NCBI GenBank assembly: GCA_036821905.1
Contig: DAISIR010000025.1
Coordinates: 1 to 36,311 of the forward strand
Source of the DNA: Brooklawnia sp937867175
GTDB lineage: Bacteria; Actinomycetota; Actinomycetes; Propionibacteriales; Propionibacteriaceae
Direction of reading: 5' to 3'
Length of the DNA: 36,311 nucleotides
This document shows positions 30,499 through 36,311 of this stretch, piece by piece. Below the pieces are notes generated by a model, which did no database searches, was not told the origin of the DNA, and saw only the letters and a program-made list of their open reading frames with translations. Numbering within the stretch: the first letter of the stretch is position 1; every line of letters starts with the position of its first letter. The translations under genes were made by a program, and so were the position numbers.

Positions 30499-31971
30499 TC
30501 AGGCGGTGCCGGGCTCGTCGTCGGTCGGCGCCGGCGTGTGCAGCGTCGGCCGGCTTCTGGCCGTGCGCATCCGATCGAGTTCCGACATCGCCAGGCACCG
30601 GGCGTCGGTTTCGTCCAGATGACGGCAAACCACGTCCACCGGCCCCGGTGTGGTGTGTGCGTGCACGGTGGCCAAGCGCAGCCGCCGCTGCAACGGCCCC
30701 TGCCGCAAGCGCACTGACTGCACCCGGGCGTGCGGGACGATCGAAATGCGCCGATTGAGCAGGAAGCCGCGGGTCACCAAGACCTGCCCGTCGTAACCCC
30801 AGTGGTGGGTCTGCGCGTCGAACCAGCGCAGCCAGCGGGCCCTCGCCGGGATCGGGTGCATCGCAATGGCGGGCAGCGCCAGCGTCGGCCACAGCGCGGC
30901 CAGCACGGCGTCCACCTCGTCCTTCGGGCCGACCGGCAGCAGCAGGTTGGACGGGGCGCCAAAGTCGTCGTCGGACGGCTCGCCCAGCCCCAGCACGTCC
31001 ATCCGGACGCGATACCACCCGAACAGCCGCCAGACCAGCGGTTGGGTGATGTCGATGGCCTGCACGCGATCGCGCGGCACGGTCTGACTCAGCAGCGAGG
31101 TGAGTCCGGAGGCGGTGCGCAGTCCGCCGTCGGCGGTGGTGGACAGGGTGAACTTGTACTCGTTTCTGATCCGGCCGAGCAGCATCGAGCCGGCGGCGAT
31201 CAACCATGGCAAGACCAGGACCGTGCTGAGCAGCAGGCTCAGGTTGCCGGTCAGCGCGGAGACCGTGACGGCCAGCATCGTCAGCGTCAAGGTGATGGCG
31301 GTGCCGTTGCTGGCCACCAGGGACGCGGTGAGCCGCCCGATCGGGACTGCAACGATGATCCGGTCGGCCGTGGAGCGATCCGCCATCACGTCACCGACTG
31401 GGCGCTGCACAGACTCTGCGACGGTGATGTGGGTGCCGTGCGCGCGGCTGATCAGGTAGTCACGCAGCTGGTAGGCGCGGTGGCGGGCGAGGAACTCGAT
31501 CGATTTCGCGCTGCCTTGGCCTCCGACGTCGATGCGCAGGGCGGCCAGCCCGAACAGGCGGGCAACCAGCGGCTGGACCACATCCACCGACTGGATCTTG
31601 GTGAACGCGATCCGCTCTGATCGGCGCGAGATGAAGTTGCGTTCGATGCGGACCTGTTCGTCGTCGATCACGAACCGGGTGAATCGCCAACTGAAGTAAC
31701 CGAGCGCCAGCGGCACCACGAAGGCCAGGCCGACGATCGCAACCAGCAACCACCAGATCTCGCCGAGCATCTCCAGGTCGCGGATCGGGAGTTCTTGCAG
31801 ACCGAAGAAGAGCACCGCGGCGATGGCGATCCAACCCTTGACGATCGGCGACAACGGGTGTGGGCGTTCCGAAATCGTGCCCGAGGGTGGCGGCTGGGTC
31901 GGCGGATTCAGCTGCCCCTGCGCTGCTCCCGGCGGCGCACCGGGTGCCGGGTACTGCGGGGGGACGCTCAT
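30499..31971 (-). CDS. Large bacterial PH-domain (YdbT/DUF304) membrane protein
   Basis: A 490-aa protein. A Pro/Gln-rich N-terminal tail is followed by two helices (IKGWIAIAAVLFFGLQ region and WWLLVAIVGLAFVVPLALGYF) and a first PH domain with RNFISRRSERIAFTKIQSVDVVQP. Two further helices (ITLTLTMLAVTVSALTG and LLLSTVLVLPWLIAAGSMLL) lead to two more PH-like repeats, marked by TVPRDRVQAIDITQPLVWRLF and IVPHARVQSVRLRQGPLQRR. It overlaps the upstream small PH-domain gene by ATGA, the usual YdbS-YdbT pairing. The biochemical role of these proteins is not settled; membrane or envelope stress functions have been proposed. Confidence 0.88.
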   Translation of the reverse strand: MSVPPQYPAPGAPPGAAQGQLNPPTQPPPSGTISERPHPLSPIVKGWIAIAAVLFFGLQELPIRDLEMLGEIWWLLVAIVGLAFVVPLALGYFSWRFTRFVIDDEQVRIERNFISRRSERIAFTKIQSVDVVQPLVARLFGLAALRIDVGGQGSAKSIEFLARHRAYQLRDYLISRAHGTHITVAESVQRPVGDVMADRSTADRIIVAVPIGRLTASLVASNGTAITLTLTMLAVTVSALTGNLSLLLSTVLVLPWLIAAGSMLLGRIRNEYKFTLSTTADGGLRTASGLTSLLSQTVPRDRVQAIDITQPLVWRLFGWYRVRMDVLGLGEPSDDDFGAPSNLLLPVGPKDEVDAVLAALWPTLALPAIAMHPIPARARWLRWFDAQTHHWGYDGQVLVTRGFLLNRRISIVPHARVQSVRLRQGPLQRRLRLATVHAHTTPGPVDVVCRHLDETDARCLAMSELDRMRTARSRPTLHTPAPTDDEPGTA

Positions 31972-32462
31972 AGCCCGGCAGCCTGGGTCTCGCCGCGTTC
32001 GGTCAGCCGGTCGCGCAGTTCGGCGGCGGCTTGCGGGTCCAGGCCGGGGATGCGGGCGTCCGATTGGGCGGAGGCGGTCACCAGCCTGACCGTGGCGAGG
32101 TTGAAGGCCCGCTCGAGCGGCCCGGCAGTGACCTCGACGGCCTGCATGCGTCCGTACGGGACGACAGTCAACCGGCGCCAGAAGATGCCCGCCTTGATGT
32201 AGAGGTCGGTCTCGCGCTCGGCGTAGCCCCAGGCCCGGACGAGAGCACCCTGCCGGATGACGCGCCAGCCGAGCACCACCAGGAAACCACTCAGCACCAT
32301 CAGGGCGATCGTCGCGTCGACGAAGAGGAAGACCGGTATCACGAAGAGCGCTGCGAGCAGCCCCCAGCCCAAGGCCGCGCCCAGCCGCCGCAACGGGAGA
32401 TAACGTGGCGACAGTGGTATCCAGCGCTCGGTGGGCGGGGCGAACAGTTCAGAACCTGCCAC
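31968..32462 (-). CDS. Small bacterial PH-domain (YdbS-like) membrane protein
   Basis: A 164-aa protein with two adjacent helices (LGAALGWGLLAALFVIPVFLF and ATIALMVLSGFLVVLGW) and one PH domain with the signature LTVVPYGRMQAVEVTAGPLERAF. The GTG at 32462 directly follows the TAA of the upstream gene with no gap, and AAGGG lies in the end of that gene, so translation is coupled. Its stop overlaps the next gene as ATGA. It is probably a partner of the large PH-domain protein. Confidence 0.88.
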   Translation of the reverse strand: MAGSELFAPPTERWIPLSPRYLPLRRLGAALGWGLLAALFVIPVFLFVDATIALMVLSGFLVVLGWRVIRQGALVRAWGYAERETDLYIKAGIFWRRLTVVPYGRMQAVEVTAGPLERAFNLATVRLVTASAQSDARIPGLDPQAAAELRDRLTERGETQAAGL

Positions 32463-33131
32463 TTAGAAATTGCCCTTGATCCGGTCGGCCAGCGAGATGT
32501 GCTCGCTGCCATAGACGGTCACGTCGCCCATCAGCAGCATGCCGGTCAGGGTGATGCGGGGACGTCCGGGCCGGGCAGGGCTCAGCTTCTTCAGCTTGAC
32601 GTCGCCCATGATCGTCCGGGTGTCGTCGACCACCTCGACGCCTTCCGGCAGCCAGACCTTCACATCACCCAGGAAGCAGCTGATCTCCAGCGCGACGTCC
32701 AACGACTCGAAGGAGGCCTCGCGCATGTCGAGCTTGACCGTGCCCAGAATCGAGCTGACCGACAGCCGTGGTGGCACCACCCAGCTGCCCCCACGTTCCT
32801 TCGTGCTCAGCGCTGCGACGATGCTGTTGCTGCCGTAGGCGGTGGGAGCCAGCGCGCCGCCAGCCCGAGGTTCGATCTCGTCGGCGCGGTGGGAGTCCTG
32901 GATCACGACCAGGTCTCTGGTGAGGACGTTGAGTTCCGGCTGGCTGTGGGCCACTTGCGCACGTGCCACCCGGTCCTGGCGTTCCGGCTCGGTCAGGCGT
33001 CCCTCGGCGTGACCACGGTTGATGATCTCGATGGCCGCTCGTCGATCGGCATCGGACGCGCGCAGGTAGGCCTGTTCACCGGGGGGCTGCTGGAAGCCAC
33101 CGTCGTAGGCGTCTGTGGTGTCGGGGCTCAT
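32463..33131 (-). CDS. DUF1707 protein with LiaF-like C-terminal domain
   Basis: A 222-aa protein. Residues about 22-75 form a DUF1707 domain (YLRASDADRRAAIEIINRGH, GRLTEPERQDRVARAQ), usually found as a short N-terminal module in actinobacteria. After a linker, residues about 120-220 resemble the LiaF/DUF2154 cell-wall-active antibiotic response domain, with parallel repeats ILGTVKLDM, FLGDVKVWLP, IMGDVKLKK and LMGDVTVYG typical of a beta-helix. No helix is present. It heads a three-gene operon with two PH-domain membrane proteins, which suggests an envelope-stress unit; that link is inference. Confidence 0.85.
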   Translation of the reverse strand: MSPDTTDAYDGGFQQPPGEQAYLRASDADRRAAIEIINRGHAEGRLTEPERQDRVARAQVAHSQPELNVLTRDLVVIQDSHRADEIEPRAGGALAPTAYGSNSIVAALSTKERGGSWVVPPRLSVSSILGTVKLDMREASFESLDVALEISCFLGDVKVWLPEGVEVVDDTRTIMGDVKLKKLSPARPGRPRITLTGMLLMGDVTVYGSEHISLADRIKGNF

Positions 33132-33190
33132 GGGACAAGTCTTTCAGACGGCAGAAGGACGCACGGTCGGTGCCGGTCGAGCGCCGACGT

Positions 33191-33331
33191 TCAGCCGAGG
33201 GCTGTGATCGCAGCGTCGTAGTTCGGCTCGTTGCTGATCTCGGGTACCTGCTCGGTGTAGATCACCTTGCCATCGGCGTCCAAGATGACCACGGCGCGGG
33301 AGAACAGCCCCCGCCCCAACCCCAGTCCGCA
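33191..33331 (-). pseudogene. tpx: 3' remnant of a thiol peroxidase (tpx) gene
   Basis: Reading the minus strand from the TGA at 33191-33193, the frame encodes GRGLFSRAVVILDADGKVIY and then TEQVPEISNEPNYDAAITALG, which matches the last 45 residues of thiol peroxidase Tpx. Upstream of about 33315-33331 the family match ends: there is no catalytic Cys region, no N-terminus and no start codon. The missing 120 residues are not elsewhere in the window. The neighbouring DNA instead codes on the opposite strand. The gene was therefore cut, and its end now abuts foreign-looking sequence. Confidence 0.75.
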
Positions 33332-33804
33332 CTGTAGAAGCATTCCTCGGCGACCCCGAAGCCCGGGAAGGTAGCTGGGGCCGCTACGGCTTCAAGGTCA
33401 GCTTCCAATGCACCACCACCGGAGTCGGATGGTGGTGGCCCAGGGAACCCAGACCAGAACAACTATTCGCCCTGAAGCACTTCCCGCACCACCTGACGTG
33501 GAAACGACTCGCCCAGGCAGGCGCCGCACTGCCCACCGAGCTACGCAAGCAGCTCCAGGTTGCGCTGCTCGTCTACACCTCCGAGCACCACAACCACTGG
33601 GCCACCAGTCACGCGATCAACTCCAACGGCTACTGGAAACCGACACCCGAGCAGCGGGCCGAGCTCGACGCCGAATGGGCCCGGCACCTCGCCGCCAACC
33701 GCGCCAACACCCGCGCGCTACAGCTGGCCGTCCACGAGGCCCTCGGCGACATCGACGAACCGCAAGACCTGATCGAATACGCCGCAACCCTGGCGCCAAG
33801 ATGA
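33289..33804 (+). pseudogene. Start-less 3' fragment of an unrecognised gene
   Basis: A plus-strand frame runs from just after a stop at 33286-33288 to TGA at 33802-33804 and codes for about 171 residues. It contains no ATG, GTG or TTG codon in frame, so it cannot start here. Codon use is strongly GC3-biased and the protein looks natural: EGSWGRYGFKVSFQCTTTGV, then WWWPREPRPEQLFALKH, then NHWATSHAINSNGYWKPTPE, ending DEPQDLIEYAATLAPR. I do not recognise the family. The His/Trp-rich middle hints at a mobile-element or phage protein. It overlaps the truncated tpx end, so one junction of a rearrangement lies near 33315-33335. Confidence 0.55.
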
Positions 33805-33836
33805 AGGCCCCAGCCGTGACTGGCCTCGAAGATCCC

Positions 33837-34217
33837 TTATGCCACCAGTTGGGCGGCCCGTTGATAGGAGATCCCCATCACGACGCCGATGTCGCGCAAC
33901 GTCAGCCCGGCCTCGTGCAGCGCCCTGGCGGCGGCCCTCGCCGATTCCGCGGACGCGCGTTGCGCCCGGGCCGCGTCGGCGCGCAGCCGGTCTGCCTCGT
34001 CCGCGGCCTGCCGGTAGGCGTCAGGCAGAGCCGGGACCACCTCGATGTCGAACTCGTCGGCGGACAGCCCGGTCTGGTAGGCGATCGCTTCCCGGATGTC
34101 GTCGGCGACCTGGTCGAGACGACGCACCTGGGACACGCAGCCCGCCTCGGCGCATTCGGTGACCCACCAAGGCCCCCGGCCGCGTTCCGCGGTCACCGTG
34201 AACGTCTTGCGGCTCAT
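33837..34217 (-). CDS. HicB-like antitoxin with C-terminal helix-turn-helix
   Basis: A 126-aa protein. Residues 1-65 have the HicB-like layout: FTVTAERGRGPWWVTECAEA, then RLDQVADDIREAIAYQTGL. After an Ala/Arg-rich helix (about 70-100), residues 103-124 (AGLTLRDIGVVMGISYQRAAQL) form a probable helix-turn-helix, suited to autoregulation. The ATG at 34217 overlaps the stop of the upstream HicA-like gene as ATGA, giving the toxin-first order common in hicAB loci. The annotation rests on architecture and context; close sequence identity cannot be judged. Confidence 0.7.
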   Translation of the reverse strand: MSRKTFTVTAERGRGPWWVTECAEAGCVSQVRRLDQVADDIREAIAYQTGLSADEFDIEVVPALPDAYRQAADEADRLRADAARAQRASAESARAAARALHEAGLTLRDIGVVMGISYQRAAQLVA

Positions 34218-34444
34218 CGCCACCATCCCTTCCCGCCGAGCTCGTCGGCGAACTGGTCGAAGAACTTTGCGGCAGTGACTTCGTCGACTTCGCTGTGGCG
34301 GCCAAGGGTGCGGCTTGTCGAGCCGACCTTGACGGCCGAGTGCCGGGTCAACTCGGTGACCTCGAAGGTCAGTCCGCGGGACTTGGCCGCCTGCTGGAGT
34401 TTCTTGATGACTGCCTTGCGCTTCACAAGCTTAGTCAAGTGCAC
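34214..34444 (-). CDS. HicA-like mRNA interferase toxin
   Basis: A 76-aa basic protein with the HicA fold pattern: VKRKAVIKKLQQAAKSRGLT (helix), FEVTELTRHSAVKVGS with His35 at the usual catalytic-His position, then TLGRHSEVDEVTAAKFF. HicA toxins cleave mRNA and are neutralised by HicB, encoded next with a 4-bp overlap. The start is uncertain: GTG at 34444 or GTG at 34426 (VKRKAV). Neither has a clear ribosome site. A candidate operator lies upstream. Confidence 0.7.
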   Translation of the reverse strand: MHLTKLVKRKAVIKKLQQAAKSRGLTFEVTELTRHSAVKVGSTSRTLGRHSEVDEVTAAKFFDQFADELGGKGWWR

Positions 34445-34473
34445 ACTAGACGATCAAGTCAAGTCCGATCTAG
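34433..34473. promoter_or_regulatory. Repeat-rich candidate operator at the hicA start
   Basis: AGTCAAGT occurs twice as a direct repeat (34433-34440 and 34457-34464, 24 bp apart). CTAGA at 34446-34450 and TCTAG at 34469-34473 form an inverted pair around the second copy. This 41-bp stretch lies between the divergent hicA-like gene and the cysteine-cluster fragment. A HicB helix-turn-helix protein could bind here. Confidence 0.4.
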
Positions 34474-34486
34474 ACAGGATGGCGAA

Positions 34487-34642
34487 GTGACGGACAACCA
34501 ACACACCGCCCGCATCCGCGGCTGCACCCACACCAACCAACACACCACCACCTGCGACAACCAAGACAGCTGCACCGGCTGCCGACCCCGCCTGTTGTGC
34601 GTCTCAGGCGGACTTCTACGACATGAAGAACCTGTTCCGTGA
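34487..34642 (+). pseudogene. Truncated cysteine-cluster (zinc-ribbon-like) protein fragment
   Basis: The GTG at 34487 opens a 51-codon frame with Cys at residues 13, 23, 29, 32 and 38. The C-x9-C-x5-C-x2-C order with CTGCRPR resembles the N-terminus of small metal-binding proteins common on actinobacterial prophages and plasmids, where the partner cysteines and a longer body follow. Here the frame runs out soon after residue 38, while a different frame of the same strand shows coding-like composition, suggesting a frameshift or fusion. It is divergent from the HicA-like gene. Confidence 0.45.
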
Positions 34643-34800
34643 TTTGGGGATCGCGATCCCGCCGAACCTGCGGGACCTGGACACCCAGCCGACCAGGTTG
34701 TTGTTGTTGACGCCGGTGGCGGCCGCGGGTACCGCGGACCCGAACGGGTTCGCGTTCGATTCGCGGTGGCGCACCAAGGTTGCGATGGCCACCCAGCAGA
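34602..34800 (+). pseudogene. Coding-like fragment in a second frame
   Basis: A plus-strand frame reads SQADFYDMKNLFRDLGIAIP, then PNLRDLDTQPTRLLLLTPVA, then DPNGFAFDSRWRTKVAMATQ, with GC3-rich codons up to about 34800. Beyond that it passes through two hairpins and loses coding character. An ATG at 34623 could start it, but no ribosome site is seen and the sequence before the ATG also looks coding. It is best seen as a gene fragment of unknown family. Confidence 0.35.
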
Positions 34801-34803
34801 TCC

Positions 34804-34821
34804 GCACCCCCGCAGGGGTGC
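34804..34821. repeat. 7-bp-stem hairpin
   Basis: GCACCCC at 34804-34810 and GGGGTGC at 34815-34821 pair across a 4-nt loop. The stem core GCACCC is shared with the hairpin 72 bp downstream. No T-run follows. Confidence 0.5.
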
Positions 34822-34875
34822 CGCAGCGCTCGGCGGGGTGTTCGAAGGGATCGGCCCCGCCTTCACGCAGAGCCC

Positions 34876-34906
34876 CCGCACCCCTGACTGGGTGCGGCGG
34901 CATTTT
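34876..34906 (+). terminator. Candidate intrinsic terminator
   Basis: CCGCACCC at 34876-34883 pairs perfectly with GGGTGCGG at 34890-34897 across a 6-nt loop. CGGCATTTT follows, giving a short T-run at 34903-34906. On the plus strand this could end transcription of the fragment genes before the tRNA locus. Confidence 0.5.
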
Positions 34907-34999
34907 CTGCGTCCAAGGTCCAAGCGGGCGGCTATCTGAATGGCTACTTACCGGCCTTCTCAACACCCGGCAACCGGCCTCGATGCTGGTCTGACTAGA

Positions 35000-35073
35000 T
35001 GGAGCGGGCGACGGGAATCGAACCCGCGTGTTCAGCTTGGGAAGCTGACGCTCTACCATTGAGCTACGCCCGC
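35000..35073 (-). tRNA. tRNA-Gly (anticodon CCC), CCA encoded
   Basis: The minus strand folds into a full cloverleaf: 7-bp acceptor stem GCGGGCG with CGCCCGC, D stem GCTC/GAGC, anticodon stem TCAGC/GCTGA with loop TTCCCAA, a four-base variable loop and a T arm with TTCGAAT. The anticodon, at 35041-35039, is CCC, which reads the glycine codon GGG. The CCA end is encoded at 35002-35000. The degenerate accessory patch begins directly after the 3' end, a usual integration site for mobile elements. Confidence 0.95.
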
Positions 35074-35133
35074 ATGTCGCCGAAGAAGCGACGCGGTTGA
35101 GAGTCTAGCGCATTCGGCGGACGATGCCAGTCG

Positions 35134-35652
35134 TCAATCATCCCAGTGACGGGCCACTGCGGCCGCCACCTGCTCGAAGGTCCGGGAGTCCACTCGCCCC
35201 GCCGCGCGGCGCACCCTGTCGGGGTGGACGCGGATGATCCGATCGGCGCGTACCTCGCTCGGGCGGCCCATTGCGTCCCATTTGCCGGAACCGATGTCCA
35301 CCCAGTAGCGACCGGCCCGGCGCTCCTGCGCGGCGTCCCGGTCGTGGTCCTTGCTGGTGGCGGGTAGACCGAGCAGCCAGCCCTCGTCGGAGCCGACCAG
35401 CAGCACCGGCCGATCCTTGCCCTGGTTCGCGTCCTCCTCGAAGGCCACCCACGTCCAGACCATCTCACCGGTGTGGTAGCCACCCGGACCGCGCCGGTCG
35501 TAACCCATCTCGGGGCATCCCATGTAGTCGGAGGATGTGATGCCGGAGCGTCCAGGGCGCGGTGCCGGCTGCAAGGCCCTACGAGTCAGGTTCCGGTCGC
35601 GCAGTAGGCGGTCGGCCAGCCGGGCGAACGGTCGCAGGATCTTGCTCACCAT
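35134..35652 (-). CDS. PemK/MazF-like toxin-family protein
   Basis: A 172-aa protein. Residues 1-45 are a basic extension (LLRDRNLTRRALQPAPRPGR). The rest follows the PemK/MazF beta-barrel pattern: GEMVWTWVAFEED, then KDRPVLLVGSDE with the RPVLV-type motif, GLPATSKDHDRD, and RADRIIRVHPDRV near the C-terminus. MazF-type toxins are mRNA interferases, but members with N-terminal extensions and no adjacent antitoxin also occur, so toxicity is not assured. The ATG at 35652 has AGGGG about eight bases upstream. It lies 60 bp from the tRNA-Gly gene and 17 bp from the upstream membrane-protein gene. Confidence 0.72.
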   Translation of the reverse strand: MVSKILRPFARLADRLLRDRNLTRRALQPAPRPGRSGITSSDYMGCPEMGYDRRGPGGYHTGEMVWTWVAFEEDANQGKDRPVLLVGSDEGWLLGLPATSKDHDRDAAQERRAGRYWVDIGSGKWDAMGRPSEVRADRIIRVHPDRVRRAAGRVDSRTFEQVAAAVARHWDD

Positions 35653-35669
35653 GGAGATGACCCCTCTCG

Positions 35670-36296
35670 TCAATGGCTTCGGAATCGGGGTGCTGGGCCG
35701 TAGGCGACCTGCGTCGGCGGCACGATGGCGGGACGCGGCGGATTCGTGAACTGCCGCCACGCCTCGAAGTACGGCCGGGCCTGGGGCAACCAGAGCAGGC
35801 CGGTGCCGAGCGCCGCCAAGCCGAACGCAAACCACGTCCAAGGCAGCACGAAGAAGGCGAGCAGGCCGCTCACGCAGGCGGCGACACCCGCGGCACGGCT
35901 CCAGGACGCGCCGTGCCAAACGTTGTAGGCGGCGACGCCCGGGCCCGCGGTCATGACTGCGCCGATCGCTGCCATCACGCAAACCAGCACCACTGAACTG
36001 CCGGAGCCGGGACGTGGGTCGAACAGTTCGATCAGCTTCGCGCTGGTGCCGAAGTCGTCGATGTTGATGGCGATCCACCAGTACCACCAGTAGGTCGCCA
36101 TCGCGACCAGTGCGGCAAGCATGAACGCAGCAGTGGAGGCGATGATCAGCGCGCCGCGAACGGGCTCTCCGGTACGCGGGCTGAGCGGGTAGCCGCCGAT
36201 CTCTTCCTCGAGCGGCGGCAGCGTGTGGATCGGCTGCTCGAGGGGGTCGCCGAGGCCCCCGACAGACGCCGGATCGGGCGTCTGTTCGGCGGTCAC
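35670..36296 (-). CDS. Four-helix membrane protein of unknown function
   Basis: A 208-aa protein with an acidic, Pro-rich cytoplasmic N-terminus of about 45 residues. Four hydrophobic helices follow, near 49-70 (LIIASTAAFMLAALVAMATYWW), 101-122 (VVLVCVMAAIGAVMTAGPGV), 135-152 (AGVAACVSGLLAFFVLPW) and 154-168 (WFAFGLAALGTGLLWLP). A Pro-rich tail ends it. No known motif is visible. The GTG at 36296 is a possible start, but the frame stays open to the window edge (PPQSI precedes it), so the true start may lie outside. It may be co-transcribed with the PemK/MazF-like gene 17 bp downstream. Confidence 0.65.
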   Translation of the reverse strand: MTAEQTPDPASVGGLGDPLEQPIHTLPPLEEEIGGYPLSPRTGEPVRGALIIASTAAFMLAALVAMATYWWYWWIAINIDDFGTSAKLIELFDPRPGSGSSVVLVCVMAAIGAVMTAGPGVAAYNVWHGASWSRAAGVAACVSGLLAFFVLPWTWFAFGLAALGTGLLWLPQARPYFEAWRQFTNPPRPAIVPPTQVAYGPAPRFRSH

Positions 36297-36311
36297 GATC
36301 GACTGGGGCGG

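Larger units (their letters stand above)
34643..34999. other. 357-bp gene-poor stretch downstream of the tRNA-Gly 3' end
   Basis: It contains the end of the coding-like fragment to about 34800, a perfect 14-bp palindrome (34647-34660), two tandem hairpins (34804-34821 and 34876-34897) and then about 90 bp with no recognisable feature up to the tRNA CCA at 35000. I see no intact gene, no integrase and no duplicate of the tRNA 3' end. Confidence 0.6.

Noticed and set aside
33408..34490. A 360-codon plus-strand frame crossing the start-less fragment and the hicAB region
   Set aside because: It runs antisense through the HicA/HicB-like pair and out of frame with the fragment; the translation is Arg/Pro/His-rich without structure.
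34616..35059. A minus-strand frame reading through the tRNA-Gly gene
   Set aside because: It includes most of the tRNA and two hairpins; no coding signal is seen.
33191..35073. Direct repeat of the tRNA-Gly 3' end marking a second attachment site
   Set aside because: I looked for CGACGGGAATCGAAC-like copies near the tpx junction and through the island and found none, so no att pair is claimed.

Overview
This is a GC-rich actinobacterial chromosome segment. GTG starts are frequent, genes often overlap by 4 to 26 bp, and several genes appear to have leaderless mRNAs. The gene set (polyphosphate glucokinase, DUF3516 DEAD-box helicase, HicAB-like pair, DUF1707 and PH-domain proteins, a Tpx remnant) fits the Propionibacteriales or a relative. 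That placement is inference; no marker here fixes the genus.

Layout. 1-407 (+): 3' end of an exported PKD-like protein. 7289-419 (-): dipeptide/oligopeptide ABC transporter (lipoprotein SBP, two permeases, two ATPases) followed by a 1-phosphofructokinase-type PfkB sugar kinase. 9980-7437 (-): DUF3516 helicase. 10104-12413 (+): two anion-exporter units. One is a TauE/SafE sulfite exporter preceded by a leaderless 22-codon micro-ORF; the other is a YeiH-type putative sulfate exporter preceded by a 49-aa single-helix membrane protein. 12513-17234 (+): a tightly overlapping iorA-iorB-paaK-ACT operon for arylpyruvate oxidation, followed by a degenerate KDPG-aldolase-like protein. 17352-19460 (+): two tandem cell-wall proteins sharing an unusual N-terminal extension and coiled coil but carrying different catalytic ends (VldE/ARB_07466-like and NlpC/P60). 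19525-23260 (+): pgi, a SanA/YdcF-type protein and UDP-glucose dehydrogenase, each with a leaderless-type start. 24079-23282 (-): aldo/keto reductase. 24157-27945 (+): argS and a GH42 beta-galactosidase. 28842-28009 (-): polyphosphate glucokinase. 28923-30486 (+): an unknown protein and galE. 33131-30499 (-): a DUF1707/LiaF-like protein plus two bacterial PH-domain membrane proteins.

33191-34999 is a scrambled accessory patch. It holds a truncated thiol peroxidase 3' end, a start-less gene fragment, a HicA/HicB-like toxin-antitoxin pair, a truncated cysteine-cluster protein and hairpins. It ends exactly at the 3' end of tRNA-Gly(CCC) (35073-35000, -), so it looks like the remnant of a tRNA-targeted mobile element. 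Beyond the tRNA lie a PemK/MazF-like protein and a four-helix membrane protein reaching the window edge.

How the genes fit together. Peptide uptake (dpp) and the arylpyruvate oxidoreductase cassette suggest amino-acid catabolism. GH42, GalE, Pgi, PfkB, polyphosphate glucokinase and Ugd cover sugar release, phosphorylation and nucleotide-sugar supply. The paired sulfur-anion exporters suggest disposal of oxidised sulfur. The most unusual items are the domain-swapped cell-wall protein pair, IorA without its ferredoxin domain, the micro-ORF in front of tauE, the small partner of YeiH, and the tRNA-anchored remnant island.
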